A stretch of DNA of 64,000 nucleotides from Bilabrum cf. latius (Eukaryota > Bigyra: Bicosoecida > Bigyra > Bicosoecida). The notes below the pieces were generated by a model. The model had not been told where the DNA came from and ran no database searches. It saw nothing but the letters and a program-made list of their open reading frames with translations. Where the stretch lies: the NCBI GenBank assembly GCA_965178125.1, contig OZ237760.1, forward strand, positions 1 through 64,000, read 5' to 3'. The position numbers were made by a program, and so were the translations under genes. Shown one piece after another: positions 22,710 through 35,027 of this stretch; the stretch's first letter is position 1; every line of letters starts with the position of its first letter.

Positions 22710-23418
22710 AGATGGATCCGCTGCGGACGCATCCGCCTTATCATCTTCTCCTTCCCCAGCTCCTCCCGCCGCGGCACCATCCTCCTCCTCCTCGTCAGCC
22801 TCACCGTCCTCTTCCTCGTCACCCTCTGCTCCTCCCTCCGCTGCTTTCTTCTTGGCCTCCTGCTCTGCCTTCTTCGCAGCAAGCTTGGCCTCTTTCTCCC
22901 GATAGGCCCTCTTTATCGGGTCTTCATCCTCATTCTGCTCCTTCGCGGTCTGCATCACCTCGCGGATCGCCTCCAGCCACTCGTACTTTTCCGAATCATC
23001 AAGCTCAGTCGGCAGGCGCATCTCCAGGATGACTCGAGAATCAGCAGCTTTACCGCGCAATGAGATGAAGAACTCGCGTCCAGAACCATTTTCCACGCTG
23101 ATTGCGTTCCTCATGTCGTAGAGCTTTGGCGCCTTCTCCCCAATGTCTTCATGGGATTGGTATCGTCTAAGCTTCAGATCGGTGGAGCACAGCGTGAAAT
23201 ACCGAAAATTCCAAGTTCCAAACATTCTGCGATCATGAGCATGACGTGAAGCGGCAAAGTGTTTGTGGATCAGTCGAACAATCACACTCTCGAGTCAGCG
23301 CTACCGCAGCTCACCTAGACAGACCCTGGGACGGGCGAACTTCAAGGTATCCTTCTAGCAAAATCTTTCCCTTAGGGGGCTTGACATCACCATGATCAGC
23401 GCTCTCAGTAGCTGCCAT
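22029..23418 (-). CDS. PH-domain protein with an 11-residue charged repeat tail
   Basis: Exon 1 is 23315-23418 and exon 2 is 22029-23226, split by an 88-bp intron (GTGAGC...CGCAG). The product has 433 residues and ends in TGA, with no in-frame TAG. The N-terminal ~115 residues look like a pleckstrin homology domain: G-Y-L-E-V-R near residue 23, then W-N-F-R-Y-F-T-L in the second strand, L-R-R-Y near the third, and the closing W in E-K-Y-E-W-L-E-A-I. The splice joins R to M-F-G-T-W exactly inside the first PH hairpin, which supports the intron. A Lys/Glu/Ala coiled-coil stretch follows, then about 20 copies of E-D-K-K-E-D-G-E-A-A-A to the end. PH domains bind phosphoinositides or proteins at membranes; the tail has no known function. 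MPDU1-like is the divergent neighbour. Confidence 0.85.
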
Positions 23419-23704
23419 TCTGGTCCTGCGATCCGGGCAAGTGATTCAGTGGAAGACGACGTAGACGCCACAAAAGGATCGGGGGAAGGCGTCGGTGCGA
23501 AGAAAGTATATGTATGATATTTAGAATCCGATTGTGATGCTCACAATACTTATTCAAAGTGCAGAAGAGAAGGGTTACGGTGTTTCCTTGGCGTGGTTGT
23601 CGGTTCGGCATGAAATCGGATTTCTCGACAGCAAAACCACGCGCTACAGGCTACATAGCCGTGTTTGCTCGTTCGATGCTATTTGTTGAGACTTAAGCTC
23701 CAGC

Positions 23705-24577
23705 ATGGTATCTGATGGAAGCGAAGCCTTGATGTATGGCGTTATAAGCCCGACGTGCTTCGGATCACTGGTTGAGTAGCGGAATTTTGGCGACATTGAA
23801 TGTGCCAAAGCAGTTCTGTCGAAACTTGCCGGTTACGCAATCGTTTTCGGATCATGCGTGCTAGTCCTACCCACCATATTTAATGTTCTTTCAAGCAAGG
23901 GGACTGCTGGCTTGAAGGGCATGAGCGAGTCCGGGAAGTTGCTTCAGACGATCGGGTACTCTTGGGCCTTCGCCTACAACATGATCCAGGGGCATAGCTT
24001 GTCCACGTATGGGGAATCGATAATTCTGTACGCCCAGCACATATTGCTGCTAGCAGCCCTTCTCTACGTGGATCGCAAGAATCGCGCCGCACGAGCGGTC
24101 ACAGCGATCCTCGGTGTAGGCATCGGGTTGGCGTTGCCGTGGGTGGCACTCGAAGTCATGGGGGGTTCATCGGCTGCCGTTCTCCAAAGCGTGGTTGATC
24201 AGTCAGGGTCGGGGTCAGTTGAGGTGTCCGCGACCGTGCAGAGCCTCCTGATAGTGCTGTTCTGGTCCCAGTTTGCGCTTTTCTTGTCTAGCAAGCTTGC
24301 CCAGGCATACGCTGCCCTGGCTGCGCTCTCAACGGGCGCAGAGAGCGGATTTGGGCTGCTCCTACAGGCGGGCGGGTCTTCTGTACGGCTTCTGACGACT
24401 TTGCAGGAGGTGAAGGACGTGTCGGTGCTGATCAACAACGGGCTCATGGGAGGCATCAACGTGTTCCTCTTCGGCTTGTACGTCCTATTCGAGATCCTGG
24501 GATTTGGCAAGAGCAGTGGCAAGTAGTCAACCGGCGCATAGGTGGAACAGGGCAAGGGGTCTTTAAAGGCTGAATGA
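23705..24577 (+). CDS. MPDU1-like PQ-loop membrane protein
   Basis: 290 residues from the ATG at 23705 to TGA, with three in-frame TAGs: one near residue 26 and two in the last 18 residues, where the apparent stop at 24524 is read through. It resembles mannose-P-dolichol utilisation defect 1: an N-terminal C-F-G-S-L-V-[Q]-R-N-F segment, C-A-K-A-V-L-S-K-L-A-G-Y, then a first PQ-loop-like repeat (V-L-P-T-I-F-N-V-L-S-S-K), S-T-Y-G-E-S-I-I-L-Y-A-Q-H, and a second repeat with T-T-L-Q-E-V-K-D. About seven hydrophobic segments fit the family, as does a Lys-rich C-terminus ending K-A-E, reminiscent of ER retention. MPDU1 is needed for use of dolichol-linked mannose and glucose in ER glycosylation. 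Confidence 0.82.
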
Positions 24578-25071
24578 GGGCGATTCGCCGGCACTGGCAG
24601 AACAGCCTTTATCGGGAGTAGGCGACATCATGATGTGTGGCAATGTTGCACGTTTCGTCAGCTTGTTTGGATGGTCTCCCTGCTTGTTTGCTCAACAAGC
24701 TACTACTCGCTACGTTGTCATCGGCGATCTTGCATCTATCGACTTCCGCCGCCACTTCGGAAGTTCCGGAAGCTCACCGAGGCTGCCAGTGACTGCGACG
24801 GTGTGACGATGCCAGCCGCTCCAGAACCACCACCATTTAAATGCCAGTCTGCAAGCAGTTACACGCACCGACACGCCTTGTAATGAACTATCGCGCCTCT
24901 AGCCGGGTTCAAGGCATGATTCGCGCTGGAAAATCAAGGCTTTAGGCTAGGTCTCGCCTGGCCTGGAGCATGGGGCAACCGAGATTCCGGGCAAGACATG
25001 TCGTCTCGTCTGCATCTTGGAGCCCGTCCCACACCGGCGGCACCAGCGACAAGGCTGCTGTAGGGATTCAA
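24578..25071. other. Intergenic, no gene seen
   Basis: 494 bp between two plus-strand genes. A short open frame at 24635-24883 has no recognisable feature. It presumably holds the 3' end of the MPDU1-like gene and the transhydrogenase promoter. Confidence 0.6.
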
Positions 25072-28000
25072 ATGAACCGCTTTGTTTTAAATACATTTGG
25101 ACCACGCGCTGCATCACGCTTATTCCACGCAACGAGTGTCCCGTAGGAACAGTCAGCTGGATCTGGTGACGGCCCCTCTGCGCAAGTGCAGCCAACTGGA
25201 GTACCGCTTGCCGATCTTACTGTTGGCATCCCTAAGGAAAGCTTCCACGGGGAGCGCAGGGTGGCAGCCACTCCGGACACGATTAAGGCGCTGCGCAAGG
25301 CAGGCTACGGTAGAGTTGTAGTTGAAAAAGGGGCTGGAGTGCAGGCTTCCTTCCCTGATGAGCTCTACGAGGCAGCCGGTGCCATCATTGGAGATACCAA
25401 GACCGTGCTAAGTAGTGACGTGGTGCTCAAAATCAGGCCGCCTAGCATTCAGAAGGAGGTACCGATGCTTAAACCTGGCGGGACTCTCATTTCTTTCGTC
25501 TACCCTGCCCAGTCCTCCGAGCTCCTTGAGGCTCTCAAGGCACAGAAAATGACCGTGTTGGGTATGGTGAGTTACTGCGGTCGAGTGGCCCCGGTTGTGT
25601 TCGCCTGCAAGGGAACAAGTGTAGCATCTCGGAAGTGAAAGATACGTCCCATCTCCGCGTTCGTTCCCGCCCACCCATCGCAGGACTGCATCCCGAGGAC
25701 TAGTCGCGCTTAGACTTTCGATGCTCTGTCGTCAACTGCAAATATTGCGGGGTATCGGGCGGTGCTGGAGGCAGCTCACCACTTTGGCCGATTCCTCGGC
25801 GGGCAGATCACCGCAGCTGGAAGAGTGCCTCCCGCCAAAGTGATGGTGATCGGGGGAGGTGTGGCCGGTCTGGCCGCCATCCAGACGGCAAAGAACATGG
25901 GTGCGATCGTGAGGTGTTTCGACACGAGGCCCGAGGTGAGGGAGCAGGTGGAGAGCCTCGGCGGGCAGTTCCTGATGGTGGAGGGCGAGGCGGCGGACGA
26001 GTTCTACTCGGGGGCGGGGCAAGGGGGGTACGCCAAGCAGATGAGCCAGGCGTTCATTGACGCCGAGATGGAGCTGTTCCGGCAGCAGTGCAAGGACGTG
26101 GACATGGTGATCACCACGGCGCTGATCCCCGGCAAGAAGGCCCCCGTGCTCATCACCAAGGACATGGTCGAGAGCATGCGGCCGGGGAGCGTGGTCGTGG
26201 ACCTCGCCGCGGAGGCGGGGGGGAACGTGGAAACCACGCGCCCCGGGGAGGTGGCAGACCACAATGGCGTGACGTGCATCGGGTACACGGACCTGCCCTC
26301 GAGGCTGCCAGGACAGTCCTCTCGGCTGTACTCGAACAACATCACCAAGTTCCTGCTCTCGCTGCAGGGGGCCGACGACCAGGGCAAGAAGGCCAAGGAC
26401 AGGCTGCACTTTGACGAGGAGGACGAAGTCACGCGCGGGGCGCTGGTGCTGAGGGAGGGGCAGCTCAAGTGGCCCGCACCCCCGCCGCCCTCCATGGACA
26501 AAGTGGGCGCGCAGGCAGCCGCACCCGCCGCTGCGTCCTCCCCGGAGGAGGTGGTGCTGGACCCCGAGGCAGAGCTTAGGAAGGAGACCATCCGGTATGC
26601 CACGGCCGCAGCTGCTGGAACGGGCCTGCTCTACATGGCAGGGGCTGGTGCAACTGACCCTCAGACTCTGGCTCTGCTAGCCAGCTTCTCTCTCGCGGGT
26701 GTAGCGGGCTACCAGGCTGTGCGCGGCGTGACGCACTCGCTGCACTCCCCGCTGCTGTCCGTGACAAATGCCATCAGCGGCCTGTCCGCTGTGGGCGGCC
26801 TCTGCCTGCTGGGCGGCGGGGTGCTCCCGCACACGCCTGGGCAAGCCCTCGCGGCGCTGGCCGTGGCGGTGAGCGCGGTGAACATCACCGGCGGATTCGT
26901 CAGCACGCAGCGCATGCTGGACATGTTCCAGCGGAAGGGGGACCCCCAGTCTCCCGATCACCTGTACGCCATTCCTGCCGCTGCTCTCGTGGGCCTGTAC
27001 GGCGCATCGCTGCTGGCGGGGATGCCGCTGGCTTCCCAGCACATGCTGCTGGTGGCCGGCCTGCTGTGCATCGGGGCCATTCGGAGCCTGGCCAGCCAGG
27101 AGACGGCCCGCCTCGGCAACGCCCTCGGCATGATTGGTGTGGGCACCGGAGTGCTGGCCACCGTGGGCGGGCTCCCGCTCGCCGCCAACCCCGGCTTGCT
27201 GCTGCAGGCGACTGCGCTGCTTGGTGCCGGCGGGGCCGCGGGCTACGGGATTGCCCGCCGCATGGACGTGATGGAGCTGCCCCAGCTAGTGGCGGGGTTC
27301 CACTCGCTCGTGGGCATGGCTGCTGCCGCCACCTCCATTGCGGCCTACATGGAGCACGGCGCGGGCGCGCATGCGGTGGCGGACGCGGCGGCAGCGGCGG
27401 CGGATGCAGCCACGCAAGCCGCAGATGCAGCAGAGGCGGTGATTGCTTCGACGAGCGCCTCCGAGCCGATGGATCTGGGCCACCGCATCATGAGCTACGC
27501 AGGCCTGGCCACCGGGGCGGCCACTGCCACGGGGTCCGTGGTGGCCTTCGGCAAGCTCCGCGGCAACATCAGCGGGGCGCGCTGGGCTCCGTCGTACGCG
27601 CGCACGCTGAATGCAGCCGCCCTCGGTGTCACGGGGCTGGCGGGGATCGCGTTCATGGCTGGTGCCGCTGGCCCTGCGGCGGGCCTGGGTCTGCTCGGCG
27701 TGGGGCTGCTGGGCAGCAGCTACCTGGGCGCGTCCATCACCATGGGGGTGGGCGGCGCTGATGCACCGGTGGCACTCACTGTGTTGAACAGCGCGTCTGG
27801 GTGGGCGCTCGCAGCCGAGGGCTTCTTGCTGGACAACACGCTGCTGACCGTGTCCGGCTCGCTCATTGGCTTCTCCGGTGCGATCCTGACCCAGATCATG
27901 TGCGAGGCAATGAATAAGAGCGTGGGCGAGGTGATCCTGCCCCCGCCTCCCAAGCAGGGCAGCGGGGGAGCGACTGCAGGGGCCCCTGCAGAGCAGAGGG

Positions 28001-28536
28001 AGGCCATCTAGGTGGACGCGGCGGCGGTGGCAGACATCCTCATGCAGGCAGAGAAGGTGCTGGTCGTGCCAGGGTACGGGCTGGCAGTCGCGAGGGCGCA
28101 GTACGCGATGGCTGACCTGCAGGCGATGCTGGCCAAGGCGGGCAAGGAGGTCATCTTTGGGGTGCACCCGGTGGCAGGTCGCATGCCGGGGCAGCTGAAC
28201 GTGCTGCTGGCCGAGGCCGGTGTGCCGTACGATGTGGTGCAGGAGATGGACGAAGTCAACGAGGAGATGGACGAGTACGACGTGGCCATCGTGGTAGGCG
28301 CCAATGACACGGTCAACAGCGCCGCGGAGGAGGACCCGAACTCTGGGCTGGCAGGCATGCCCGTGATCCGCGTGTGGCAGGCCAAGCAGAGCATCGTCAT
28401 GAAGCGGTCGCTGGGGACCGGGTACGCTGCCGTGGACAACCCCGTGTTCTTCAAGGAGAACAACGCCATGTTCTTGGGAGACGCCAAGCAGTCCCTCGAG
28501 CAGCTGAGAGATCTCGTCAAGGAGAAGCTGGGCTAA
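25072..28536 (+). CDS. NNT: Mitochondrial proton-translocating NAD(P) transhydrogenase (alpha-beta fusion)
   Basis: Two exons (25072-25566, 25684-28536) around a 117-bp GTGAGT...CGCAG intron give 1,115 residues and a TAA stop. The start gives an Arg-containing, amphipathic transit-like leader ([20 protein letters not shown]). Domain I (NAD-binding) runs from G-I-P-K-E-S near residue 50, with R-V-A-A-T-P, P-R-T-S-R-A-[Q] at 175, A-N-I-A-G-Y-R-A-V and the glycine-rich V-I-G-G-G-V-A-G-L near 221. Domain II is about 12-14 membrane helices (residues ~465-920). Domain III (NADP-binding) has [12 protein letters not shown] near 960, [11 protein letters not shown] and G-A-N-D-T-V-N. The order matches animal NNT rather than the reverse fusion seen in some protists. 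TAGs occur near 25147, at 25711 and at 28009. It uses the inner-membrane proton gradient to make NADPH from NADH. Confidence 0.96.
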
Positions 28537-28782
28537 GCAAGCCTCGGGCTGGCGAGCGAGGGCAGGGTGCCGTGCTTGGCGAGACAAAATGGAGACTAGG
28601 GCCGTGGCACAGCACCTTTGGATGCAGGAGAAGGAAATGTGAGCGAAGTAGACCATAATAATATCAAATTTTGAACTTAATTTTCGCGCCCAACTCAATA
28701 TATGCAAACTCACCGGTGTTTTGCCTAAGTCATCCATTGATCGATCCACGCCTCGTCCTGTCCCCTTGCAACTTCCTTCCGT
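28537..28782. other. Convergent intergenic spacer
   Basis: 246 bp between the transhydrogenase stop (plus) and the kinase stop (minus), AT-rich around 28640-28720. Both genes' 3' ends must fall here. Confidence 0.5.
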
Positions 28783-29859
28783 TCACTTCTCGTAAGGAGT
28801 CTTGTCCAGGTCGTCAAAGTAAGGGTGCGCCATGGCGTCCTTGCAGGAGATGCGCTTGGCGGGGTCGTAGGTGAGCATCTTGCCGAGCAGGTCGTATCCC
28901 TGCTTGCACAGGCCGGGCACTGCCTTCTCGAGCGACTTGGCGGGCCACTTGGGGAAGCCCTCGGAGAAGTCCCTCAGGGAGGTCACGCCAGGCCATGTCT
29001 TCTCCGTAGGCGTGCCCAGGGTCCTGAAAATCTGGTACAGCTCGTCGATCTCGCTGTCCCCCGGCCAGAGCGGTCGCTTGGTGACCATCTCGGCGAAGAT
29101 CGTTCCTACGCTCCACATGTCCACGCCAGGCGCATACGCCTTCTGGCCGAGGAGAATCTCAGGTGCACGGTACCACAGAGTAACAACCTCGTGCGTGTAC
29201 TGCCTGATGGGAACCATGAATGCCCTAGCAAGCCCGAAATCTGCAATCTTGAGCGAGCCGTACCTGTCCACTAGAAGGTTTTGCGGCTTGAGATCGCGAT
29301 GCATGATCCCTCTCCTGTGGCAATAGTCCATGCCTCGGAGTAGCTGATACAAGTAACTCTTGACGAGCTTCGTTGGCATCGGGCCAGACACAGTGTCGGT
29401 GTACTTCTTGAGGTCCTTGTCCATCCACTCGAACACCAAGTACAGCCTGCCCTTCGAATACTCGACGTCCTTTAGCCTGCGTCCACAGAAGCTTAAATAG
29501 GATACGCAAAAAGTGCAGTAAATCAAGCACCCAATTATCACGCGAGAGAAGGTAGCCGCCCCACTGGCGCGAGCAAGCTCAAACGTCCCAACGGTAGCGA
29601 AACCAGGTTGACCGATGAGACCCAATCAGCCCTTTCTTGATTCTCACTTCACAATGTTAGGATCATCAAGTTCCCGCAACAAAGAAATCTCGCGCAGGGC
29701 GGTCGAAGGAATGCCTTCATCCCCCTCGACTTCCAACTTGATTTTCTTCATTGCGACATAGTCTCCAGTCGCCTTCTCCTTCGCCTTGTAGACGACGCCA
29801 TAGGTACCCTCGCCAACCACAGGCTTCTCTACCTTTTGGTACTTAGTTGCGATGCTCAT
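28783..29859 (-). CDS. Cyclin-dependent kinase of the CDK1/CDK2 type (PSTALRE)
   Basis: Exon 1 is 29648-29859 and exon 2 is 28783-29476; the intron is 171 bp (GTGAGA...CGCAG). The product is 301 residues, the usual CDK1/2 length, ending in TGA with no in-frame TAG. Visible motifs: G-E-G-T-Y-G-V-V-Y near residue 16, the cyclin-binding helix as P-S-T-A-L-R-E (classical CDK1 has PSTAIRE), [17 protein letters not shown]-loop [14 protein letters not shown] and the [13 protein letters not shown] segment. The splice restores P-N-I-V-K-L-K-D-V, as in the family. It is expected to drive cell-cycle transitions with a cyclin. The frame stays open about 40 codons upstream (to 29979), but the length and the start [12 protein letters not shown] favour 29859. 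Confidence 0.95.
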
Positions 29860-30179
29860 GGTTGCTAGAGTCGCGTCTGCGGTCTGATACTTGAATGCAA
29901 ACGGGCGGTGCTCATTCGCGCGCCAATCCTTTGCGGAACCGCCCGGGCCGCGCGCGCAATTCGAAGGTTCACGAAGCAAAGCACCACTGACTCACCAGTT
30001 TCAGCAACTCACTGTGCTTTCACTGTTGTATTTGTATCTGAAGTGCAGCCATACACTATTATATAGGTTGTAGTCCCAACGCTAGCTGTGATTGCGGCTA
30101 GACTGTCTCTCGATTGTGATCTAGTGCCCTGCCAGCAGTTCCAAAGCTGGCCAAAACATCTGCTTGAGGCCAGCTGCGT
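29860..30179. promoter_or_regulatory. Divergent intergenic region between the CDK and NHL-repeat genes
   Basis: 320 bp between two divergent starts. The CDK frame is open through part of it, so a longer CDK N-terminus cannot be excluded. No recognised factor site. Confidence 0.45.
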
Positions 30180-33100
30180 ATGGCGTTGGCTTCGCCAAAG
30201 GATGAAGAACCAGCAGGTTTTAGTGTAAGCTAGCGTCCGGTTGACCAAGACATGGTGGGGTCTGGGAGGGCTGCCCATGGAAGTGCAGCGTCCAGCGAAG
30301 GCTCTGCATTGCAGCAGTCGTCTCTATCCCTGATGGACCTAGCTGGGTTCTCAAACGAAGCCCACAGCTCCACCTTAGTTGATGTTCATCATAAGTTCGG
30401 GCCGTAGGGGGCGCGAGATGGCCCCAGCAACCAGCATGGTCGTGAATCCACCGACCAGGCAGGGCCGGTCGTGCGGCACTCCCGGGGTGCATAGACAGCA
30501 AGCCATGTCTAGCTGGACACGCAGCTGAGGTTGAAGCGAGCTGCATCCATACGGTGCGCCTCTCTTGGCCAAATGGACTCCCTTCGGATCGCGCAATCCG
30601 CATCAGGCGCCGATACTCCCGGACCGCCGCCCCACGAGTCTGAAGTGCCGCTGCCTGCAGGCGCCATGGACCTGGTGGCTGCTGGCACGCTGGCGGGGGC
30701 GGGCCGACCGGGGTATAGGGACGGGGAGCTGATGCATGCCCTATTTGATGAACCCGGGGATGCCTGTCTGCTGCCCGGAGGGGCCGTGCTGGTGGCGGAC
30801 ATGCGGAACAGCTGCCTGAGGGTGGTGCGCGTGGATCGCAGGGGAGCCGGGAACAGGAGTGCAAGGCCTAGATCGGGTCGGGGGGCCACTGCATTTCCCA
30901 GCAAACCAGGCCCCAACAGTGACAAGGACGGTAGCGGTGAAGGCACGGGCAACGTGTTCCCCGGGGAGGTGCTCACGCTGGACTCGTGCTCGCTACTGCG
31001 GCCGAGGGCACCCCTGATGATGGGCCCGAGCCGCATCGTGCTGGTGTGCGACAGCGGCCACCACAAGATTCGCATGCTGCAGCTGCAGGAGGATATCAGC
31101 TGGACGGACGGGGCTTCCCTTGCAGTACATGACTCGGTGCTGGCGGGGAGCGGTCGCAGGGGCCTCAGGGACGGGCCAGCCGACAGGGCAGAGTTTGACG
31201 CGCCCAGCGGGTTGTGTCTGCTTCCCGATGGCTCGATCCTCGTGTCTGACACTGGAAATCACTGCATCCGGAGAATTGCAGGGCGTGCAGGGCGCGGGGG
31301 GCTTTTTGTCAGCACGGTGGCGGGTGCTGCCCGGGGCGAAGAGAGCACCGAGCAAGAGAGCGTGGCTTCCGTGCAGCAACCAGCAGCTGCTGGAGAGCGG
31401 TAGCTGCCTTTGACGGACAGGTCGCAGCTGTTCCAGACGGCGGCAGAGCACTAGCACGAGAGCAAACCCACCGACGGCGGCCGCAGGAATCAGCGGTGGC
31501 GCGATGGCAACGGTTCGACTGCGCTGTTCCACCGCCCCGAGAGCATGGTCTATGACGCGGTGAGCGGCCTCGTGCTGGTCGCTGACGTGGGAAACAGCTG
31601 CGTGAGAGCAGTGCTGCCGCCCTCCACCAGCCAGCGGGGCACAACGATGGATTGTGTCGACCCAGCCGAATACGAGGTCACTACGGTGGCTGGCTGCCCT
31701 GGTCAGCCGGGGCACAGAGACGGACCGGGTCCTGCCGCCAGATTCGGCCGGCTGGGACAGCTGGCTTTGGCTGAGGATGGGTCCATCCTTGTGGCTGACA
31801 GCGGGGCAAGGTGCGTCCGAGGAATCGTTCAGTCGAGCCACAACGCATTCGGTGAGGTCAAGACCGTTGCTGGGGTCCCACACACCGGCCAAGACTCGAG
31901 GAAGGCAAGTATCAGGTACAAGGACGGAGCGGCGAGGCGAGCCAAGTTCGGCAAGCCGGCAGGACTGTGCGTGGTGCCTGCTTCGAACGGGTGCCTACTA
32001 GTGTCTGACGCCACGAACAACCACCTGCGCGTCCTCATCTCGAGGCAAGCGTCTCGGCGCCCACCGAGGGCAGTGGCGAGGAGCCTGCCCCCGACAGCAG
32101 ATCGCACCGAAGGCACTCAGATGCCCGCTCGGCAGAGTTCGGCCTCAGTTGTGGACTCGCTGCAGGCCATGGGAAGGGGAGCCGCGACGGGCAGTCACGC
32201 GGAGGGAAGCGCCATCCGTGCCTTGCTGGCAGGCCCGGGCTCGCCCGGGGGATTCGCTCTAGGTACGCTGTCCTTTCGTCGCGGTGGGGGATCTGGAGGC
32301 ACGGTTGGGCTGGGGTCGGGCTTTGCTGGCAGCATGAGGTAGATTGCGTTCGGTCTCCACGAAGACGAAGCTGGAATCGACCTTGTGAGTCGACTGCAGG
32401 CTTCCGTGCGAGCCCTAGGCACAAGTGCGGTTAGGACTACCAGCGGAGATGGAGTCCCCGGGGCTCAATAGAGGGCTCTTTCAGTCGCAGTGGACAAGGG
32501 GGAGCATGTGGCGCTTGTTAAGCACATCACAGACAAGCTCTGGTCCACATCAGCCCACGACTAGCATAGGCACCGGCCCGCCGAAGGCCCGCACCGAGGT
32601 GCACCCGCAGCAATGCAGAGTGCCCCAGTGCTGGATCATCTGGGTATCGCTGTGAGGGGCTCGCTGGGGCTACCGGGCCAACCTCGCGTTCTTATGTCGA
32701 GCCACGTGCGGCGAACTGCGGTGCGAAAGTCGGCAGCATAGCCAGGCACGCATAGCACGGGCAGCCAGGCCAACTCGCGGCCGAGAGGTAGCGCCACGAA
32801 AGCAAAGAATTCATCGGCAGCAACAGGTGGATCTCCTTTCAGGGAGCGGCCAGCAAAGCCACTTGCATCCGCACTGCTCGCACACCAAGTAGCTGCCGCC
32901 CATGCATCGCGGGAAAGCCCAGCCATAGCTTTTGGCAAGACCCTACCAGCGGGCTCGCAGCTCACTTCGCCACGCACCGGGCACGAGGCAGGCGGAACTC
33001 CTGACAAAACCAAGGCGCTTGCCATGAACCGTGCTCGAGACTCGCGAGCCTCACATTCACGAGCGGGGGAGCGTGGCTCCAGGGCACTTGCTCGCGAGTT

Positions 33101-35027
33101 TGTACGAGCAAACTCGCCCGAGTCACGCGCCATCCGCTAGGCCCAGCAGCACGCCGCCACGGTCGACGACTCAGAGAAGCAGAGACCAGTCTCGCAGAGC
33201 TCAGAGCATGCGCTCGCCCAGGATGCCCCGGCAGGCAGTGAAGAAGCTGGGAAAGGCTCGCCAAAGCCGGCCTCAAGTCCTAAAGTAGCTTTCGTTCACC
33301 CCAGCGTTCGTGGCATGCCGGGTGATGATGCGGTGTAGCGGACGAGAACTGCCATGCGCGCGCTAGCAACAAGTAGCCTCGGTCACGAGGACAGTGGACC
33401 AGGGCGGGAGAAGCTGCGTGATTCCTCTCTCGACGAGTAGGACGAGGAGCAGGCTGAAGCCCCGTTCCATGCTCCCAAGGAGTCGCTGCCTGGCAATGAT
33501 TGCGTGTCGAAAGTAATCGAGGACGCCATCACATTCGTGTTGGAGCAGGCCGGGGACGAGCCGTCCCAATCCGACCGCGACCGGGCCGAAGGGCTGCACC
33601 AGCGCCTGCACTAGCGCCTCCTCGCCCTCAACCTTGACGTTGGTATCGGGTCAGAGGCGGCAGTATTATTGAGCAGCTGCTCGTTGCTGGACATGGTCGA
33701 ACGTGCAGACGGAAGATAGCTCGAGTCAGGGAAGCGCAAGGTGCCCAGCATCAGCGACGTCACCCGCATCTTGAGGAGGGCCGCTCAGCTGGACGAGCAG
33801 GCTAGGCTCGGCAAGGACTCCCGCGCGGCCTCTACGGCACAGCCAACCGACGCTAAGCCGCCTGTTGGACCTCGCCTTGCCGGTAATGGTCCACGTGCCG
33901 CGACGCGGCACTCGCATGCCAAGGCCCCCCAGTCGGCGCGGGGTTCGGCTTCGGCGGAGTCCTCCGAGCTATCGTGGTCGCTGGCCTCGGATGCGGCCGA
34001 CGTTGCAGCGCAGGACACGACAAAGCCTGCGTCTGGACTCCCGCGATACCAGCAGCCCACGGTGGCAGCCGTGCAGAGGGCCCGCAGCTCGGGGATCCGG
34101 TTGCGGCCGGACAGCCTGAGCTACGGTTGGAGGGCGCGGCACCGGGGCACGGCCTCGTGGGTAGAGGCATCGGAGAAGGAGGCGCGAAAGACGGGCAATC
34201 CTGTGGGGAAGCAGTATTCAAATGGAGTCTCTGGCATGACGCCTGAGGCGGTGCACAGGTTGGCGGTGCAGCGTCTTGAGGGCACGCGAGGCCCGGGCGG
34301 TCGGACGCTGCCAGACACCAAGTCTGCGTATGCGCAGCTTGGTGCATCGGGACATTTGATGACGCGGCGAAGCGTAGAGGTGCAGTAGGGCACTCTCCGA
34401 GGGAGCAGTTCAGCCCTGGTGCAGCTACCCAGCCGTCATGATCATAGCAGCGGGACTGGAGGCATGCGTGCATCGGCTCGTGCAAGCCATGGTGGCCCGT
34501 AGCTGCTGAGCCCTTCAAATCGTGTGGGTCTAGATAGTGTGACCGTCCGCGCGGGCGGCATATCGCCTACGCATGTGCCTATCGACCACCCGCGTGACGC
34601 ATGGATCAAGCAAGCCCCCCTGGACCTCGAGGTGGCCACGACACCAGCTTTTGCCACACAGCGGGGTGGAGGGCACGTGGGCATCGAGACTTTCGTGGAG
34701 CACGCTGCACGCTAGCCGGCCTACGCCAGCGGGAGAGGCGAGATTCGATCGGCACCTCCTGCTGTAGACGAGATCCATACGCGGCGGCATTTCGTGCAGA
34801 GCCACGCAGCGGTGCAGGCCTACCACCCGGCGATGCAGCTGAGGCCGCACGAGGCCGACATGAGGCGGGCTGTAGCGGGGGCCGCATCCAGCGCAGTGCT
34901 GGGTCGGTCAGGACGCGCTTCGCCCCTGCGGCAGGTGCAGAGCCTGCCCGCCTACTCTGTGCCCTCGCCGACCAAGGCGGTCGGTGAAACGGCACAGGGT
35001 GGAAGGAGGGTGCGGTTCGCGCCGTGA
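30180..35027 (+). CDS. NHL-repeat beta-propeller protein with a long disordered tail
   Basis: A 1,615-codon frame with about 18 TAGs, ending in TGA. An in-frame TGA at 30165 sits 15 bases upstream of the chosen ATG, which fixes the start region. Residues about 165-620 carry at least five NHL-type units: G-R-P-G-Y-R-D-G near 181, followed by D-A-C-L-L-P-G-G-A-V-L-V-A-D; G-R-R-G-L-R-D-G, then L-C-L-L-P-D-G-S-I-L-V-S-D-T-G-N-H-C-I-R-R-I; and Q-P-G-H-R-D-G with G-S-I-L-V-A-D-S-G. NHL repeats form a six-bladed propeller used for protein or ligand binding. Residues from about 660 to the end are Ser/Ala/Arg-rich and look disordered; TAG (Gln) is frequent there. No catalytic domain or signal peptide was seen. 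It converges on COQ2 with only 78 bp between stops. Confidence 0.82.

Noticed and set aside
22013-23032. Three other long open frames over the 33-bp repeat (Ser/Ala/Pro-rich, Arg/Pro-rich)
   Set aside because: A 33-bp repeat without stops opens every frame; only the minus frame continues into a PH domain with a valid splice.
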